Notes under the pieces: generated by a model | What the model saw: the letters and a program-made list of their open reading frames with translations, nothing else | The model's database searches: none | What the model was told of the DNA's origin: nothing | Source: Sphingomonadaceae bacterium | GTDB taxonomy: Bacteria > Pseudomonadota > Alphaproteobacteria > Sphingomonadales > Sphingomonadaceae | Direction: 5' to 3' | Assembly (NCBI GenBank): GCA_016742125.1 | Contig: JACVCM010000046.1 | Span: 1-23,597, forward strand | DNA: 23,597 nucleotides | Translations under genes and position numbers: made by a program | Shown: positions 22,763-23,597 of the stretch, piece by piece | Numbering within the stretch: the first letter of the stretch is position 1 | Layout of the letters: the number at the start of each line of letters is the position of its first letter

Positions 22763-23386
22763 TCAATGTTTTTTCGCCGGAACCGAGGCGGCGAGCGCGC
22801 CGATTTCGGGCATGGATTCAAGAAAGGCGTCAAGCGCGTCGGTCACAAGCTGTTGCGCCGACTGGTGACGCACGGCGCAGGCCAGGCGCAGTTTCAGATG
22901 GCGCTGGCTATCGAGACGAAGCGTGAAAGCGGCCTTGTCCTTCATGCCGGGCTTCGAACGTGCCTTCGAACGCGGCGCGTCGGTTGCGCGGCTCCGGTCG
23001 ATCGGCGTGACCACCGGTTCCGGGGTCATCGATACCACGGTCATCGCGGCACCAACCGGCGCGATATCCTGGGTAAAGCTGTCGAAGCCAGCCTCGGCTT
23101 CTTCCTCACCCTCATATTCTTCGGCTATACGGTCCTGCTGATGCTTTACATCCGGCACCGCAGCCGCAAGCGGGTTGGTCCCGTGGAAATTATGGTCATA
23201 GTCCATCGGTGCCGAGGGGTCGGGATCGACATCATAACCCATGTCGTTCCAGCCCAGATCGTCATGCGCAAGCGCGGCATTGCCGTTGGTGCTCAGCATT
23301 GATGGCCGACGCATCGCGGGACGGGCCAGACCCTTACGGGCCAGCAAAACGCCTGACAGCGATGCAAGTGGTTTCGGTTCGCTCAT
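22763..23386 (-). CDS. protein with C-terminal ribbon-helix-helix-like DNA-binding domain
   Basis: I start at ATG 23386 (MSEPKPLASLSGVLLARKG), with AAGGGGGCAG just upstream; an in-frame GTG 18 bases earlier is possible. The product has 207 residues. The first 150 are low-complexity, with a basic patch (ARKGLARPAMRRP), an acidic stretch (EEYEGEEEAEAGF) and Pro-rich segments, probably disordered. The last 50, AFTLRLDSQRHLKLRLACAV followed by RHQSAQQLVTDALDAFL, have the beta-strand and two-helix pattern of a ribbon-helix-helix domain. It may bind DNA as a dimer and regulate itself, or partner a ParA-type protein. It is followed, 31 bases on, by the SPOR-domain gene. No named family is recognised with certainty. 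Confidence 0.82.
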   Translation of the reverse strand: MSEPKPLASLSGVLLARKGLARPAMRRPSMLSTNGNAALAHDDLGWNDMGYDVDPDPSAPMDYDHNFHGTNPLAAAVPDVKHQQDRIAEEYEGEEEAEAGFDSFTQDIAPVGAAMTVVSMTPEPVVTPIDRSRATDAPRSKARSKPGMKDKAAFTLRLDSQRHLKLRLACAVRHQSAQQLVTDALDAFLESMPEIGALAASVPAKKH

Positions 23387-23597
23387 ATTTTCTGCCCCCT
23401 TCACGCTTTAGCCGACAACCCGGCGCCCAAATCCGCCCATCGGTCGGGCGGCTATGGTTTGCGGATTGGCCGTAGCGGCGGGGGCGACGGAAGAGGGGGG
23501 GAGGGGACGTTATGGCTGGGGGACGCGCAAGAATCGACACAGAAGCTGAAAATTACCCTGGGTACCGGACACCCCGCCGAACTCCATCCACCGGCGG
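23387..23597. other. unresolved right-edge region with two overlapping open frames
   Basis: From 23387 to about 23510 this is presumably the promoter region of the ribbon-helix-helix gene. It holds nested inverted repeats: CCGCCC (23433-23438) with GGGCGG (23446-23451), and AATCCGC (23430-23436) with GCGGATT (23461-23467). At the edge two readings compete. On the plus strand ATG 23512, preceded by GAGGGGACGTT, opens a frame (MAGGRARIDTEAENYPGY...) that runs off the window after 28 codons, but its codons are unlike those of neighbouring genes. On the minus strand a frame enters from the edge and stops at TAA 23510-23512 (ending RFLRVPQP). Neither can be decided from 86 bases. Confidence 0.4.

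Overview
The window looks like chromosomal DNA from a sphingomonad (Alphaproteobacteria, order Sphingomonadales). This inference rests on several points: an Oar-type TonB-dependent receptor with an EIVVTA-style TonB box; a trigger factor with a long Ala/Lys/Pro tail; ClpP/ClpX, GatCAB and RuvX-PyrB-PyrC' with alphaproteobacterial features; a GC-rich composition; and short intergenic palindromes of the type common in sphingomonads. Genus is not claimed. Almost all of the window is core housekeeping DNA. I see no phage, insertion sequence, CRISPR array or rRNA.

Left part (1-6386, all minus strand): a TonB-dependent outer-membrane receptor cut by the left edge lies downstream of clpP and clpX. 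Upstream of clpP is a coupled pair encoding a small periplasmic protein (DUF6152-like) and a four-helix membrane protein (DUF6644-like). Middle (6578-11711): katG is on the plus strand with its own promoter and a strong terminator. On the minus strand there follow a secreted protein made of three TonB-C-like repeats, then tig, then a tRNA-Leu(UAG) gene. The usual tRNA-Leu/tig/clpP/clpX neighbourhood is therefore split by about 4.6 kb carrying katG, the TonB-C protein and the DUF pair.

Right part: a two-gene operon of exported proteins of unknown function (13374-11840) ends at a hairpin terminator before the tRNA. The gatC-gatA-orf-gatB operon (17153-13474) makes the tRNA-dependent amidotransferase. 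It contains two oddities: an almost perfect 29-bp inverted repeat filling the gatC-gatA gap, and a low-GC gene for a small membrane protein between gatA and gatB. On the plus strand follow a DUF3089 alpha/beta hydrolase, ruvX, pyrB and a dihydroorotase homologue that lacks the metal-binding and catalytic residues, so probably a structural PyrC' partner of PyrB. The last genes, on the minus strand, encode a ribbon-helix-helix protein and an exported TPR/SPOR protein; they are preceded by an unresolved edge region.

Short REP-like palindromes sit in the gaps gatC/gatA, DUF3089/ruvX, ruvX/pyrB and pyrC'/SPOR. No completely new system is evident. The best leads are the triple TonB-C protein with regularly spaced cysteine pairs, the foreign-looking gene inside the gat operon, the large gat hairpin and the DUF6152/DUF6644 pair.
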